Source: Streptomyces griseochromogenes (GTDB taxonomy: Bacteria; Actinomycetota; Actinomycetes; Streptomycetales; Streptomycetaceae). From it: a stretch of 64,000 nt of DNA. The notes beneath the pieces are model-generated. The model did not search any database and had not been told where the DNA came from. It saw nothing but the letters and a program-made list of their open reading frames with translations. Shown here in pieces: positions 1 through 8,330 of the stretch. How positions within the stretch are numbered: position 1 is the stretch's first letter; every line of letters begins with the position of its first letter. Where the stretch lies: contig NZ_CP016279.1 of assembly GCF_001542625.1 (NCBI RefSeq), positions 6,820,001-6,884,000 of the forward strand, written 5' to 3'. The position numbers and the translations under genes were made by a program.

Positions 1-1193
1 ATGGCCGTGCCCGCGGCCTCGACGCCGGGGAGATGCCAGGAGACGACGCAGCGCCAGTCGTTGCCCGGTCCTTCGGCGGCGACCCTGATGCTGCCCTTGT
101 CGCACGTCGCCGTGGTCTTCAACTGCGCTTCGGTGACGTCGGGGCGGTTGAGCTGCTTCGTCTGCATGCGATAGAGGTGGGCGAACGCCGTGGCGAGCGA
201 GCGCTGCACTTTGTCCTGCTCGATCCCGGAGCCCGTGGCCCCGGTCGTCGCGGCGACGACCGCGACGGTCACCGCGACCACCCCGGCCAGCGGCAGGACT
301 CCGGCGGTGACCGCGCGGCGCCCCGAGCCGTCGTAGGTGGCGTTGGTGAAGTCGCGCCGCATGAAAAGCGCGTAGGCCAGCACCGTCGCGATCACCGCCC
401 ACACCAGACTGACCACGACGCCGATGACGAGCGGGCGGAGCTGTGCCGGGCCGGTGAACAGGCCGTTCCAGGCGATGAAGGCGTAGCTGGGCAGGCCGAG
501 TCGTACGGCGGCGGGGAGCGGCAGCATCTGGGCGAGCTGCATTCCGAGGGCGACGACCGCGGGCAGCAGCAGTCCCATCGGGGAACGCCCCAGTGCGACG
601 GAGCCGAGCAGTCCGATCGCGGCGAGGGCCAGGGTCGGGGCGAGGACGCAGACCCAGGCGAGCAGAACCTTGCCCGCCGCGTCCGCCGAGGTCAGCAGAT
701 GACCGTCGAGGCCGACCAGTGGCTGGTTTCCGACTGCCAGGAGACCGCCGACCACACTGGAACAGGCCAGCCCGACCACGAGCAGCAGGAGAGCGGTGAG
801 GCTGGCCAGCGCCTTCGCCGCGAAGATCCGCCTGGGCGACCGGACCGCCACGAGCAAGTGGCGCCAGGTGCCGAGCCGGTCCTCGGAGGCGAAGATGTCT
901 CCGGCGACCACCGAGGTCAGCAGCGGGAGTGCCCAGGTGCCCGCGAAACCGAGCATCACCAGCGGTCCGGCCCATCCCGTGGCATGCATCCAGCGCCCGA
1001 AGAGGGTGTCGACGGGCAGCGTGCTCTGCCGGCTCACAGCGGCGACGAAGAGGCCCGGCGCGATCCAGCAGGCGAGGACCAGCAGCCGGATCCGCCATTG
1101 CGAGACCAGCTTGACCAGCTCGAAGCGGTAGCCGCGCGGAACAGAGACGGGGCGGGCGGTGGCAACGTTGCCGTCCGCTGCGGTCGCGGTCAT
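1..1193 (-). CDS. ABC-2 type transporter permease (partial, runs off window)
   Basis: Membrane component of an ABC-2 exporter. At least 397 codons are open and the C-terminus lies beyond base 1. Translation begins MTATAADGNVATARPVSVPR, then a cytosolic segment (FELVKLVSQWRIRLLV) leads into hydrophobic stretches such as LLVLACWIAPGLFVAAV and LASLTALLLLVVGLACSSVV. The motif VAGDIFASEDRLGTW followed by RSPRRIFAAK is typical of ABC-2 permeases of the ABC2_membrane/YhgE class. The ATG at 1193 overlaps the stop of the upstream ATPase gene (ATGA), so the two are translationally coupled and surely form one transporter. The substrate cannot be told from sequence. Confidence 0.85.
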   Translation of the reverse strand, partial: MTATAADGNVATARPVSVPRGYRFELVKLVSQWRIRLLVLACWIAPGLFVAAVSRQSTLPVDTLFGRWMHATGWAGPLVMLGFAGTWALPLLTSVVAGDIFASEDRLGTWRHLLVAVRSPRRIFAAKALASLTALLLLVVGLACSSVVGGLLAVGNQPLVGLDGHLLTSADAAGKVLLAWVCVLAPTLALAAIGLLGSVALGRSPMGLLLPAVVALGMQLAQMLPLPAAVRLGLPSYAFIAWNGLFTGPAQLRPLVIGVVVSLVWAVIATVLAYALFMRRDFTNATYDGSGRRAVTAGVLPLAGVVAVTVAVVAATTGATGSGIEQDKVQRSLATAFAHLYRMQTKQLNRPDVTEAQLKTTATCDKGSIRVAAEGPGNDWRCVVSWHLPGVEAAGTA

Positions 1194-2131
1194 CGGCCGG
1201 CCTCCTTCGGCTCGGTGAGGGCGAGGAACGCGGCTTCGAGCGGCGACACCACGGGGGCGAGCTCACGCAACGCGATGCCCGCGTGGACGAGTTGCACCAC
1301 GAGTTCGTCCAGGGCGGGCACCAGCGCGCGCACGACGAGCGCCTCGGCGTCGTGCCGTGTCCCGGCGTCGTCGACGATCCGGATGCCGGCCGCGTCGCCT
1401 GCCAGCCGCCGGGCGGCCTGCGGGTCGGAGGTGAGCAGCCGGTAGTCGAGTTCACGGTTCTCGGCGGCCAGCTTGCTCAGCGGCCCGGAGAAGACGACCC
1501 GTCCGGTGGCGACGATGGTGACTTCGGAGCACAGTGCCTGGAGGTCGTCCATGCGGTGGCTGGAGAGCACGACACCGGTGCCGTCCGCCGCGAGCCGGGT
1601 GAGGACGCCGTGTACGTGCTTCTTGCCTGCCGGGTCGAGGCCGTTGGACGGTTCGTCCAGCACGAGCAACCGGGGCTTGGTGAGCAGGGCCGCGGCGAGC
1701 CCGAGCCGCTGCCGCATGCCGAGAGAGAACCCGCGGGCCTGGTCGTCGGCGACATCGGTGAGCCCGACCTGCTCGAGCACGTCGTCGACCCCCGCTGTCC
1801 GCGCGTCGCGGCCGCGGAGAGCGGCCAGCGCGGCAAGGTTCTGCCTGGCGGTGAGCGAGGGGTAGAGACCGGGCCCGTCCACGAAGCCGGCGACTCCGTC
1901 GGGTGCGGCGAGCGCCCGCCGGACCGGCGTACCCAGGATCTCCAGGCGGCCGCTGTCGGCGACGGCCAGGCCCAGCAGGAGGCCGAGCAAGGTCGTCTTG
2001 CCGGCGCCGTTCGGTCCGACCAAGCCGTGGATCTGTCCCTGCGCCACATCCAGATCGACGCCGTCGAGCGCGACGACGTCGCCGAAACACTTGGTGATCC
2101 CGCGAGCCCGGACTGCGAGGCGTGTGTCCAT
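1190..2131 (-). CDS. ABC transporter ATP-binding protein
   Basis: Nucleotide-binding subunit (313 aa) of the exporter whose permease follows directly. Walker A GPNGAGKT is at residues 39-46, signature FSLGMRQ at 135-141, Walker B LLVLDEP at 155-161 and the switch His in SSH at 190-192. The C-terminal 90 residues form the accessory domain common in drug/bacteriocin-type ABC-2 ATPases (CcmA/DrrA family). The ATG at 2131 has AAGGGA a few bases upstream. The stop overlaps the permease start. ATP hydrolysis would power export or membrane remodelling. The sequence does not identify the substrate. Confidence 0.93.
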   Translation of the reverse strand: MDTRLAVRARGITKCFGDVVALDGVDLDVAQGQIHGLVGPNGAGKTTLLGLLLGLAVADSGRLEILGTPVRRALAAPDGVAGFVDGPGLYPSLTARQNLAALAALRGRDARTAGVDDVLEQVGLTDVADDQARGFSLGMRQRLGLAAALLTKPRLLVLDEPSNGLDPAGKKHVHGVLTRLAADGTGVVLSSHRMDDLQALCSEVTIVATGRVVFSGPLSKLAAENRELDYRLLTSDPQAARRLAGDAAGIRIVDDAGTRHDAEALVVRALVPALDELVVQLVHAGIALRELAPVVSPLEAAFLALTEPKEAGR

Positions 2132-2342
2132 GAGTCCCTTCTTTCCCAGCCTTCGGGGACCTTAGGGACGGCACACGACACAGGCACGGACGCCTGGTTG
2201 AACGGCCATGGAACGGATCGTCAAAGCGTCGGCAAGTCGGGGTGCACGAAACGGACGGCGGCGAGGCGGGCGGGACCAGGCCCCGGCCGCGCGTTCCTGG
2301 ACGAAAGGCACGGCCGGTGGCCTGAAAGGGAGAGCCGAGGAC

Positions 2343-3194
2343 TCAGACTCGGTCCGCCGCGATCAGCAGGTAGTGGAAGCTGCCCTCCTTGTACGCCGTC
2401 AGGAACGGCTCCTCGACGCCCGTGGCCAGCGAGGACTTGGCGCGCAGCTCCCAGTAGGGGATGGTCGCGTCCGTGAGGTCGACGACGTTCATGGGGACGA
2501 GGCCATGGGCGGCCATGGCCTTGAAGTAGGCGCTGCGCGGGTGGATGTTGCAGGTGTAGTGCTCGTCGATGCGGCTGACGGCCTTGGAGCGGCCGCCCGT
2601 CACGTCGTTGTAGCAGCCCGTGATGACGACGTAGCGGCCGCCGAAGGCCAGCTGGCGGGCGTGCTCGGCGAAGAGGTCGAACAGGTCCACGTACATGGTG
2701 GATTCGTTGTTCCAGATGCCCTGGAACGCGCCGGTCGGCAGGCCGGTGTCCAGCATGTTGCGGAAGTGGTAGCGGACCTTGTCGTCCACACTCCGCCTGC
2801 GGGCCTCGGCGTCCGCGAAGTCGACCTGGGCCTCGGAGATGGAGACGCCGTCGACCTGGCAGCCGAAGCGGGCGTTGGCCATGATGCTGGTGCCGCCACG
2901 GCCGCAGCCGGCGTCGAGCAGACGGTGGCCCGGGGCGACGGGGCCGAGGTGGTCGAGCAGGACGTCGGCCTGGGCCGACTCCAGTCGATGGAGTTCGGCG
3001 ATGACGCGCTCGTCGCGGGTGTCCTCGGGTCCGTCCAGGACGGAGGGGTCGTAGTCGCCGATCCCGTAGTGGTGGTGGTAGAGGCCGTCGACGTCGCCCA
3101 GGCGCAGGTTGACCGGGTCCTTCTCGGCGTTCCAGTAGTCCGCCACGGACTTCTGGTACGCGGTGCGCAGGACGGGGGCGGGGGTGGTGGTCAT
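2343..3194 (-). CDS. gppmt: geranyl diphosphate 2-C-methyltransferase (2-MIB pathway)
   Basis: SAM-dependent methyltransferase (283 aa) that would methylate geranyl diphosphate at C2 to 2-methyl-GPP, the substrate of 2-methylisoborneol synthase. The SAM-binding motif LLDAGCGRGGTS lies near residues 92-103, and family-typical stretches NNESTMYVDLFDLFAEHAR and YWELRAKSSL follow. AAGGAG lies 10 bases before the ATG. It is last in a three-gene minus-strand operon, 30 bases after the terpene cyclase and downstream of the encapsulin gene. That order is the known actinobacterial mib arrangement (S. coelicolor SCO7699-SCO7701 type). The assignment rests on motif, length and this diagnostic neighbourhood. 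Confidence 0.92.
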   Translation of the reverse strand: MTTTPAPVLRTAYQKSVADYWNAEKDPVNLRLGDVDGLYHHHYGIGDYDPSVLDGPEDTRDERVIAELHRLESAQADVLLDHLGPVAPGHRLLDAGCGRGGTSIMANARFGCQVDGVSISEAQVDFADAEARRRSVDDKVRYHFRNMLDTGLPTGAFQGIWNNESTMYVDLFDLFAEHARQLAFGGRYVVITGCYNDVTGGRSKAVSRIDEHYTCNIHPRSAYFKAMAAHGLVPMNVVDLTDATIPYWELRAKSSLATGVEEPFLTAYKEGSFHYLLIAADRV

Positions 3195-3224
3195 GAGAGT
3201 GGGGCTCCTTGCGGTGTGCGGAAG

Positions 3225-4391
3225 TCAGGAAGCGGTGGAGGTGGAGGAGGTGTAGCGCCGGCTGCCGCTGTGCCACGCGCGGTTGCCGCCCAGCCAGGCC
3301 CACACCCCCGCGAGGAAGCGGCGCAACTGGGGTGAGCCGGTCAGGGCCAGGGCCGCCGCCTCCGTCTCGAAGGTGCGGACCAGCTCGTCGTGGATCGCCG
3401 CGCTCCGCTCGATCGCCTCGCGCGGCGTACAGCGCTCCTCTGCGGCGATCACGGTCGGCAGGTTGAACTCCACGCTGTCCGAGTGGTGTTCCTTCGCCAT
3501 CGAGTACAGGTCGTTCACGAGTGTGGCGGCCGTGGACGCCATGGTCACGGCGCGGCGGACGCCCGGATCGGCGTACTCGGCGGCGGGCAGTACGTAGCCG
3601 CCCACCATGTCGGTCATCGCGACGCACGGGACGAAACTGTTGATCTGACGGTGTGCCAGGTACTCCCAGACGGCGGGCATCCGGCCCTGGGAGCGCCAGG
3701 ACCCCTCCTGCCCGTAGCCCACGAACAGCACCGCGACCTCGTGGCGCAGCCGGGCCAGTTGGGACCGGTCCGCGTACCGGGCCATGTGCGCGAAGGCGGA
3801 GCGCAGGGCCGTCCGCACCGGGTCGTCCCGCATGGCCTGCTCGACGGCGGGGACGTAGCGGAGCGGAGGGTGGGCGGGGTCGATGGCGGCGTAGGCGATG
3901 CCGAGGTGCGCGCCGAGCAGCGCAGGCGCGGATCCCATCGTCTCGTCGTCGCAGTAGTAGTCGTCCGTGGCCCACTCGGCCAGGGCGCACTTGCCGGCCG
4001 CCAGCAGCCGGTCCGGGTCGTCGGTGTCGGGGTGCGCCAGCATCATCAGTCGCCCGAAGTCCGCGGCGCGGACGCGGTCGAGGCGGCCGGCATAGAGGCC
4101 GATCTCCTCGGCCCACGCCAGCAGGCGGACGTTGACCTCTTCGGCGAGCGCCGGGTCGTCGCGGAGCGCGGGCGGGCAGTACAGCTCGGGTACCCCGGTG
4201 CTCTCGACGTCCTTGCGCCTGGCGGTGATCCGGGCGGCGGACGTGCCCAGCCCCGTCGGCCCGGTCGGCAGGGCGAAACGCTTCGCCGGTCCCTCCGGGC
4301 GGACACCCGGGTGCTCGGCGAGCAGCGCGGCAACGATCCGCGCCACGTCGTGGCGGGCCGAGGGCGCGGTGATCCGGGACAGCAGTGACAC
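3225..4391 (-). CDS. 2-methylisoborneol synthase-type terpene cyclase
   Basis: Class I terpene cyclase (388 aa, GTG start with GGGGGA upstream) expected to convert 2-methyl-GPP to 2-methylisoborneol, the earthy odorant. The metal-binding Asp-rich motif DDYYCDDE and the NSE triad NDLYSMAKE are both intact. WEYLAHRQINSF and the C-terminal WLGGNRAWH resemble MIB synthases. Only about 65 residues precede the conserved VPELYCPP. S. coelicolor MIB synthase is about 440 aa with a longer, disordered Pro/Ala-rich leader. In family 2B encapsulin systems that leader carries the cargo-loading region, so the shorter leader matters given the broken shell gene next door. The related product 2-methylenebornane cannot be excluded. 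Confidence 0.88.
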   Translation of the reverse strand: MSLLSRITAPSARHDVARIVAALLAEHPGVRPEGPAKRFALPTGPTGLGTSAARITARRKDVESTGVPELYCPPALRDDPALAEEVNVRLLAWAEEIGLYAGRLDRVRAADFGRLMMLAHPDTDDPDRLLAAGKCALAEWATDDYYCDDETMGSAPALLGAHLGIAYAAIDPAHPPLRYVPAVEQAMRDDPVRTALRSAFAHMARYADRSQLARLRHEVAVLFVGYGQEGSWRSQGRMPAVWEYLAHRQINSFVPCVAMTDMVGGYVLPAAEYADPGVRRAVTMASTAATLVNDLYSMAKEHHSDSVEFNLPTVIAAEERCTPREAIERSAAIHDELVRTFETEAAALALTGSPQLRRFLAGVWAWLGGNRAWHSGSRRYTSSTSTAS

Positions 4392-4401
4392 GGATTCCCC
4401 C

Positions 4402-5810
4402 TTACGACGGAGTGCCGAAGACCTCGACGTTCTCCAGAACGCCGAGCGCGTCGGGCACGAGCACGGCCGCCGAGTAGTAGGTGCTGACCAGGTAGGAGAT
4501 GATCGCCTGTTCGTTGATGCCCATGAACCGGACGTTCAGGCCCGGCTCGTACTCGTCCGGGATCCCGGTCTGCCGCAGGCCGACGACGCCCTGCTCGCCC
4601 TCGCCCAGCCGCATCGCGAGGATCGCGGAGGTGCCCTGCTCGGAGACCGGGATCTTGCCGCAGGGAAGGATGGGCACGCCGCGCCAGGCCGGCACCGGGT
4701 GTCCGCCGACCTCGGCGGTGTCGAACGCGAGCCCCCGCTTGTTGCACTCACGGCCGAAGGCGGAGATCGCCCGCGGGTGGGCGAAGAACACCTTCGTCCC
4801 GCGGCGCATGCTGAGCAGCTCGTCCATGTCGTCAGGGGTGGGCGGGCCGGAGTGGGTGGAGATGCGCTGGCTGTAGTCGGCGTTGTGCAGCAGCCCGAAC
4901 TCGGGGTTGTTGACCAGCTCCGACTCCTGGCGCTCGCGCAGGGCCTCGATGGTCAGCCGCAGTTGCTGCTCGACCTGGTCCATCGGGTCGTTGTAGAGGT
5001 CCGCGACCCGGCTGTGCACCCGGAGGATCGTCTGCGCGACGCTCAGCTCGTACTCGCGGGGCCGGAGTTCGTAGTCGACGAACGTGCCCGGCAGCACCGG
5101 CTCGCCGGTGTGACCGGAGGCCAGGTCGATGGCCGCCTCACCCTTCTTGTTCCGCGGCCGTGCCTGTTCGGCCCGGCACCGCCGGACATGGGCCCGCAGC
5201 CCCTCGTTCCGGGCCGCCACCTCCTCGTACGCGACCCTGGGGAGCGCCAGCACCGTGCACGCCGTCAACGCGCGGGCCGTGAACTCCCACGTGCCCGGTT
5301 CCTCGGCGACCAGCTGCCCGCCGAAGAACCCGCCGTCGGCCAGCACGCCACGCCGGGTCTCCTCACCGTACTGGCCGGGCACGAGCTTCTCGACCTTGCC
5401 GTGCGCGATCAGGAAGACGTGGTCGACGGCCCGGCCCTGCCTGGCCATCACCTGGCCGGGTTCGTACTCCCGCTGCTCGCACCGCTCGGCCAGGGACCGC
5501 AGCACCGCCTCGTCGTCGAAGCCGCGCAGCAGCGGCAGTTCGCCCAGTTCGGCGGGGACGACCTTGACCGCGGCCCCCTCTGGACGAACGTCATCCGGCC
5601 GTCACCGACCTCGTACACCAGCCGCCGGTTGACCCGGTACGTGCCGCCCTTCGCCTCCACCCAGGGCAGCATCCGCACCAGCCACCGTGAGCTGATGCCC
5701 TGCATCTGCGGCACGGTCTTCGTGGTGGTCGCCAGGTTCCGCGCGGCGGCGATCCCGAGACTGAGCTGTGCCCGGGCCGCTGAGTGGTCGGGCTGCTCCG
5801 GCTGCGACAT
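4402..5810 (-). pseudogene. family 2B encapsulin shell protein with cyclic-nucleotide-binding domain, frameshifted
   Basis: Shell protein of the encapsulin nanocompartment that houses 2-MIB synthase. The likely start is ATG 5810 ([18 protein letters not shown]), preceded by AAGGAAGGGA. The N-terminal arm and [19 protein letters not shown] are read in one frame up to about 5580. The rest ([20 protein letters not shown], then a CRP-like cyclic-nucleotide-binding domain, then the HK97-type shell domain ending [10 protein letters not shown]) is in another frame down to 4402. Adding one base in the run GTCCAGAGGGGGCC around 5573-5584 restores a single protein of about 469 aa. No ribosome binding site or good start exists for the downstream part alone. 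It is either a real loss-of-function deletion or a homopolymer sequencing error. It is the first gene of the mib operon and ends 10 bases before the cyclase. Confidence 0.88.
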
Positions 5811-6244
5811 CCTGGTCCCTTCCTTAGGGGTGCCTGCATCAAGAAGGAGCCCGTGACGGGCCGACCGGCCCGCGAGGCTCCTGTGACGCAAGTGAATCAA
5901 CGTCAGATGATGTTGGTCGAGGCAGCCGGACGTAGACCGACGTGTTTGCGCCACCGACGGACAGGGGTCGTATCCGGCTTCGGCGACCGGCCGGACGGCA
6001 GCCGAGTCGGCAGTCGTCAGCGCCGTGGCCGCGGGGCAAGCGCGATGACCGCCTCCGCTCCGGGGCCGTACCGGGTGAGCTGGAGGACGCCGAGGTGGAG
6101 GCAGCCACCGTCGAGGCGGTCGAAGCCGTGAGCAACCGGCTCCGCTGGTGTCCCCGCGGCGGGGAAGGGCATGGGGGTCCTATGAGTTGGGGGAACCGCT
6201 CGGGCTAGGCTTCGCTCGGCACGGACGCGGCGGGGGCGGAGCAC
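5811..6244. other. intergenic region, divergent promoters of mib operon and DUF4139 pair
   Basis: This 434-base region lies between the encapsulin gene (minus) and the first DUF4139 gene (plus). It should hold the promoters of both. It contains a GTGACG...GTGACG repeat near 5870-5890 and an AT-richer patch around 5890-5925 (AAGTGAATCAACGTCAGATG). I see no convincing gene. Confidence 0.4.
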
Positions 6245-8323
6245 ATGACGGTCGGGACAACACAGAGGTGGGGGTCGTCCCTCGATTCGGTCGTGGTGTA
6301 CGCGGAGGGCGCCATCTGCCGCCGCCTGACCCGGGGCAGCGTGCCGTCGGACGGCCGGGTGCGGGTGACGGGACTGCCCCGCTCGCTGGACCCGGGCTCA
6401 CTGCGGGCCCGCGTCCTGCGCGCCCCCGGGGTACGCGTCACCGGGGCCCGGGTGGAGGTCGAGGCCGAGCCGCTCGGCACCGGCACGCCGGACGAGTTGC
6501 GGCGCGAGGTCGAGCGGCTGCGAGACGAGTGCGCGGCGGCGCAAGGGCGCCGGGACCGGCAGGTCAGCCTGATCGAGGAGGTCAGGGCTCTGCGCCCGGT
6601 CCCGCCGACCCGCAGGCGCGAGGACCCGCACCGCCGCACCCCGGTCGACGCGTGGCTGAAGCTCGCCGACTTCGTCGACGAGCGGCTGACCGGACTGCAC
6701 ACCCGCCTCGTCGAGCTGGAGGAGGCACTGCGCAACGTCGAGCACGAGTTCACCGTCGCCACGGACAGACTCGCCCGCGCTTCCACCGACGCACCCTCGG
6801 CGCATGTGCGGACCACGGTCTGCGCGGTCCTGACCTTCGACGGCACCGGTGACGTCGAGGTGGAGCTGGCGTACGGGGTGCCGGGCACCGTCTGGGTGCC
6901 GGCCTACCGCCTCATCCACCGTCAGGGCGACGGCAGTGGGCGTCTGTTGCTGCGCGCCTCGGTCGCCCAGCGCACCGGCGAGGACTGGACCGGCGTACGC
7001 ATCGGCCTGGCCACCGCCGACCTGCGGCGCGGCACCGACCTGCCGAGACTCCGTTCGCTCCGGATCGGACGGAGTCAGCCCGCCCACACGCCCTCTGGCT
7101 GGCGCGAGCCACCGGCGGGGCTCGCCGACCTCTTCGCAGGGTACGACGTGGCAGGCCCTCGCCCTGTCACCACCGCCGCGCCCGTGGCTGTCGCAGGCGC
7201 AGGCCCCGTTCCGCCACCGCCACCGCCACCGGCACCGGCACCGCCACCGGCACCGCAGGGCTACGGTGGGCCGCCCGCCGCGTTCCCGGTGCCCGGCAGC
7301 GCGGACGGCGCCTCCCCGGAGGTCTTCGGCGGCGGGACGCCCGACTTCGCGCAGCCGGTCCAGGCGCGACCGGGCCGCGGACCGCATCCCGGGGCCAGGG
7401 CCTTCGCGGCCCCCGTCGCCATGGCACCTGCGGCTCCTGGCCGTGCTGCGCCGCCACCGGCATCGGCACCGGCGCCGGCGGCCGGTCCACCGAGGCCGAG
7501 CGGTGCCGAACTGGATTACGCCTCACTCGTCCTCTGCGGCCCCGACGAGCAGGGAGGTCGCAGAGGCCGGCTGTTTCCCGGCTCTCCCTTCGACCCGGTC
7601 GCGGCCGAGTACCGCCGCCGTGCCGAAGCCGTGGCCGCTCTGCCGCTGCCCGGACACGCCGTGCGACCCCGGGAGTCGGCGGGTTCCTTCGACCACCGCT
7701 TCGACGCCACCGCCCGCGCCGACATCCCGTCGGACGGCACCTGGCACACCGTCACCGTCGCCGAGATACCGGTCGGTCTGCGCACCGAGTACCTTTGCGT
7801 GCCGTCCGTGGAGCAGACCGTGTACGCGACGTTGGTGCTCTCCAACGCCACCGACCAAGCGCTGCTGGCCGGGCCGGTAGAGGTCACCGTCGACGACGAC
7901 TTCCTCCTGACCGCCGCCCTGCCCACGCTCGCCCCCGGCGGTGTCCGCCGGGTGGGGCTCGGGCCGGCCGAGGGCATCCGGGTCACCCGCCGTACGAATC
8001 TGCACGAGTCGACCTCAGGCATGCGCAACAACACCACCGTGCTCGATCACCGCGTCCACGTGGAGCTGGCCAACCGGCTCGCCAGGCCCGTGACCGTCGA
8101 GGTCCACGAGCGGGTGCCCGTCACCTCCGATCCGGACGTCCGGATCGAGGAACGGGCCGACTGGACGGCACCCGGGGAGGGAGCGGGGCCGGAGCACCAT
8201 GCCCCGGGCACCCGGGTCTGGCGGCTCGACCTGCCCGCCGGCGGCACCGCCGCCCTCGATGGTGGCTACGAGATCCGCATCCCGGCCGGCAAGGCCCTGA
8301 CCGGCGGCAACCGCAGGAGCTGA
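6245..8323 (+). CDS. DUF4139 domain-containing protein (mucoidy inhibitor A-like), Pro-rich insert
   Basis: Cytosolic-looking protein of 692 aa with the two-part architecture of the MuiA-like family. An N-terminal DUF4140-like domain (about residues 12-75, LDSVVVYAEGAICRR) is followed by a coiled coil (about 80-190) and the DUF4139 beta-rich domain (from about 195, containing AYGVPGTVWVPAYRL and QRTGEDWTGVRIGLATAD). A low-complexity insert rich in Pro/Ala/Gly (about 310-415) interrupts the DUF4139 domain. The C-terminus (YEIRIPAGKALTGG) matches the usual end of the domain. No signal peptide is seen. The ATG at 6245 has GGGGGCGGA upstream. It is followed after 7 bases by a second member of the family. 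Biochemical function is unknown. Confidence 0.85.
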   Translation: MTVGTTQRWGSSLDSVVVYAEGAICRRLTRGSVPSDGRVRVTGLPRSLDPGSLRARVLRAPGVRVTGARVEVEAEPLGTGTPDELRREVERLRDECAAAQGRRDRQVSLIEEVRALRPVPPTRRREDPHRRTPVDAWLKLADFVDERLTGLHTRLVELEEALRNVEHEFTVATDRLARASTDAPSAHVRTTVCAVLTFDGTGDVEVELAYGVPGTVWVPAYRLIHRQGDGSGRLLLRASVAQRTGEDWTGVRIGLATADLRRGTDLPRLRSLRIGRSQPAHTPSGWREPPAGLADLFAGYDVAGPRPVTTAAPVAVAGAGPVPPPPPPPAPAPPPAPQGYGGPPAAFPVPGSADGASPEVFGGGTPDFAQPVQARPGRGPHPGARAFAAPVAMAPAAPGRAAPPPASAPAPAAGPPRPSGAELDYASLVLCGPDEQGGRRGRLFPGSPFDPVAAEYRRRAEAVAALPLPGHAVRPRESAGSFDHRFDATARADIPSDGTWHTVTVAEIPVGLRTEYLCVPSVEQTVYATLVLSNATDQALLAGPVEVTVDDDFLLTAALPTLAPGGVRRVGLGPAEGIRVTRRTNLHESTSGMRNNTTVLDHRVHVELANRLARPVTVEVHERVPVTSDPDVRIEERADWTAPGEGAGPEHHAPGTRVWRLDLPAGGTAALDGGYEIRIPAGKALTGGNRRS

Positions 8324-8330
8324 CTCACCC

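Noticed and set aside
4402..5505. The downstream encapsulin frame as a complete 367-aa cyclic-nucleotide-binding protein
   Set aside because: Its start falls inside the conserved motif before the cNMP domain, without ribosome binding site. The missing N-terminal arm is present upstream in another frame.
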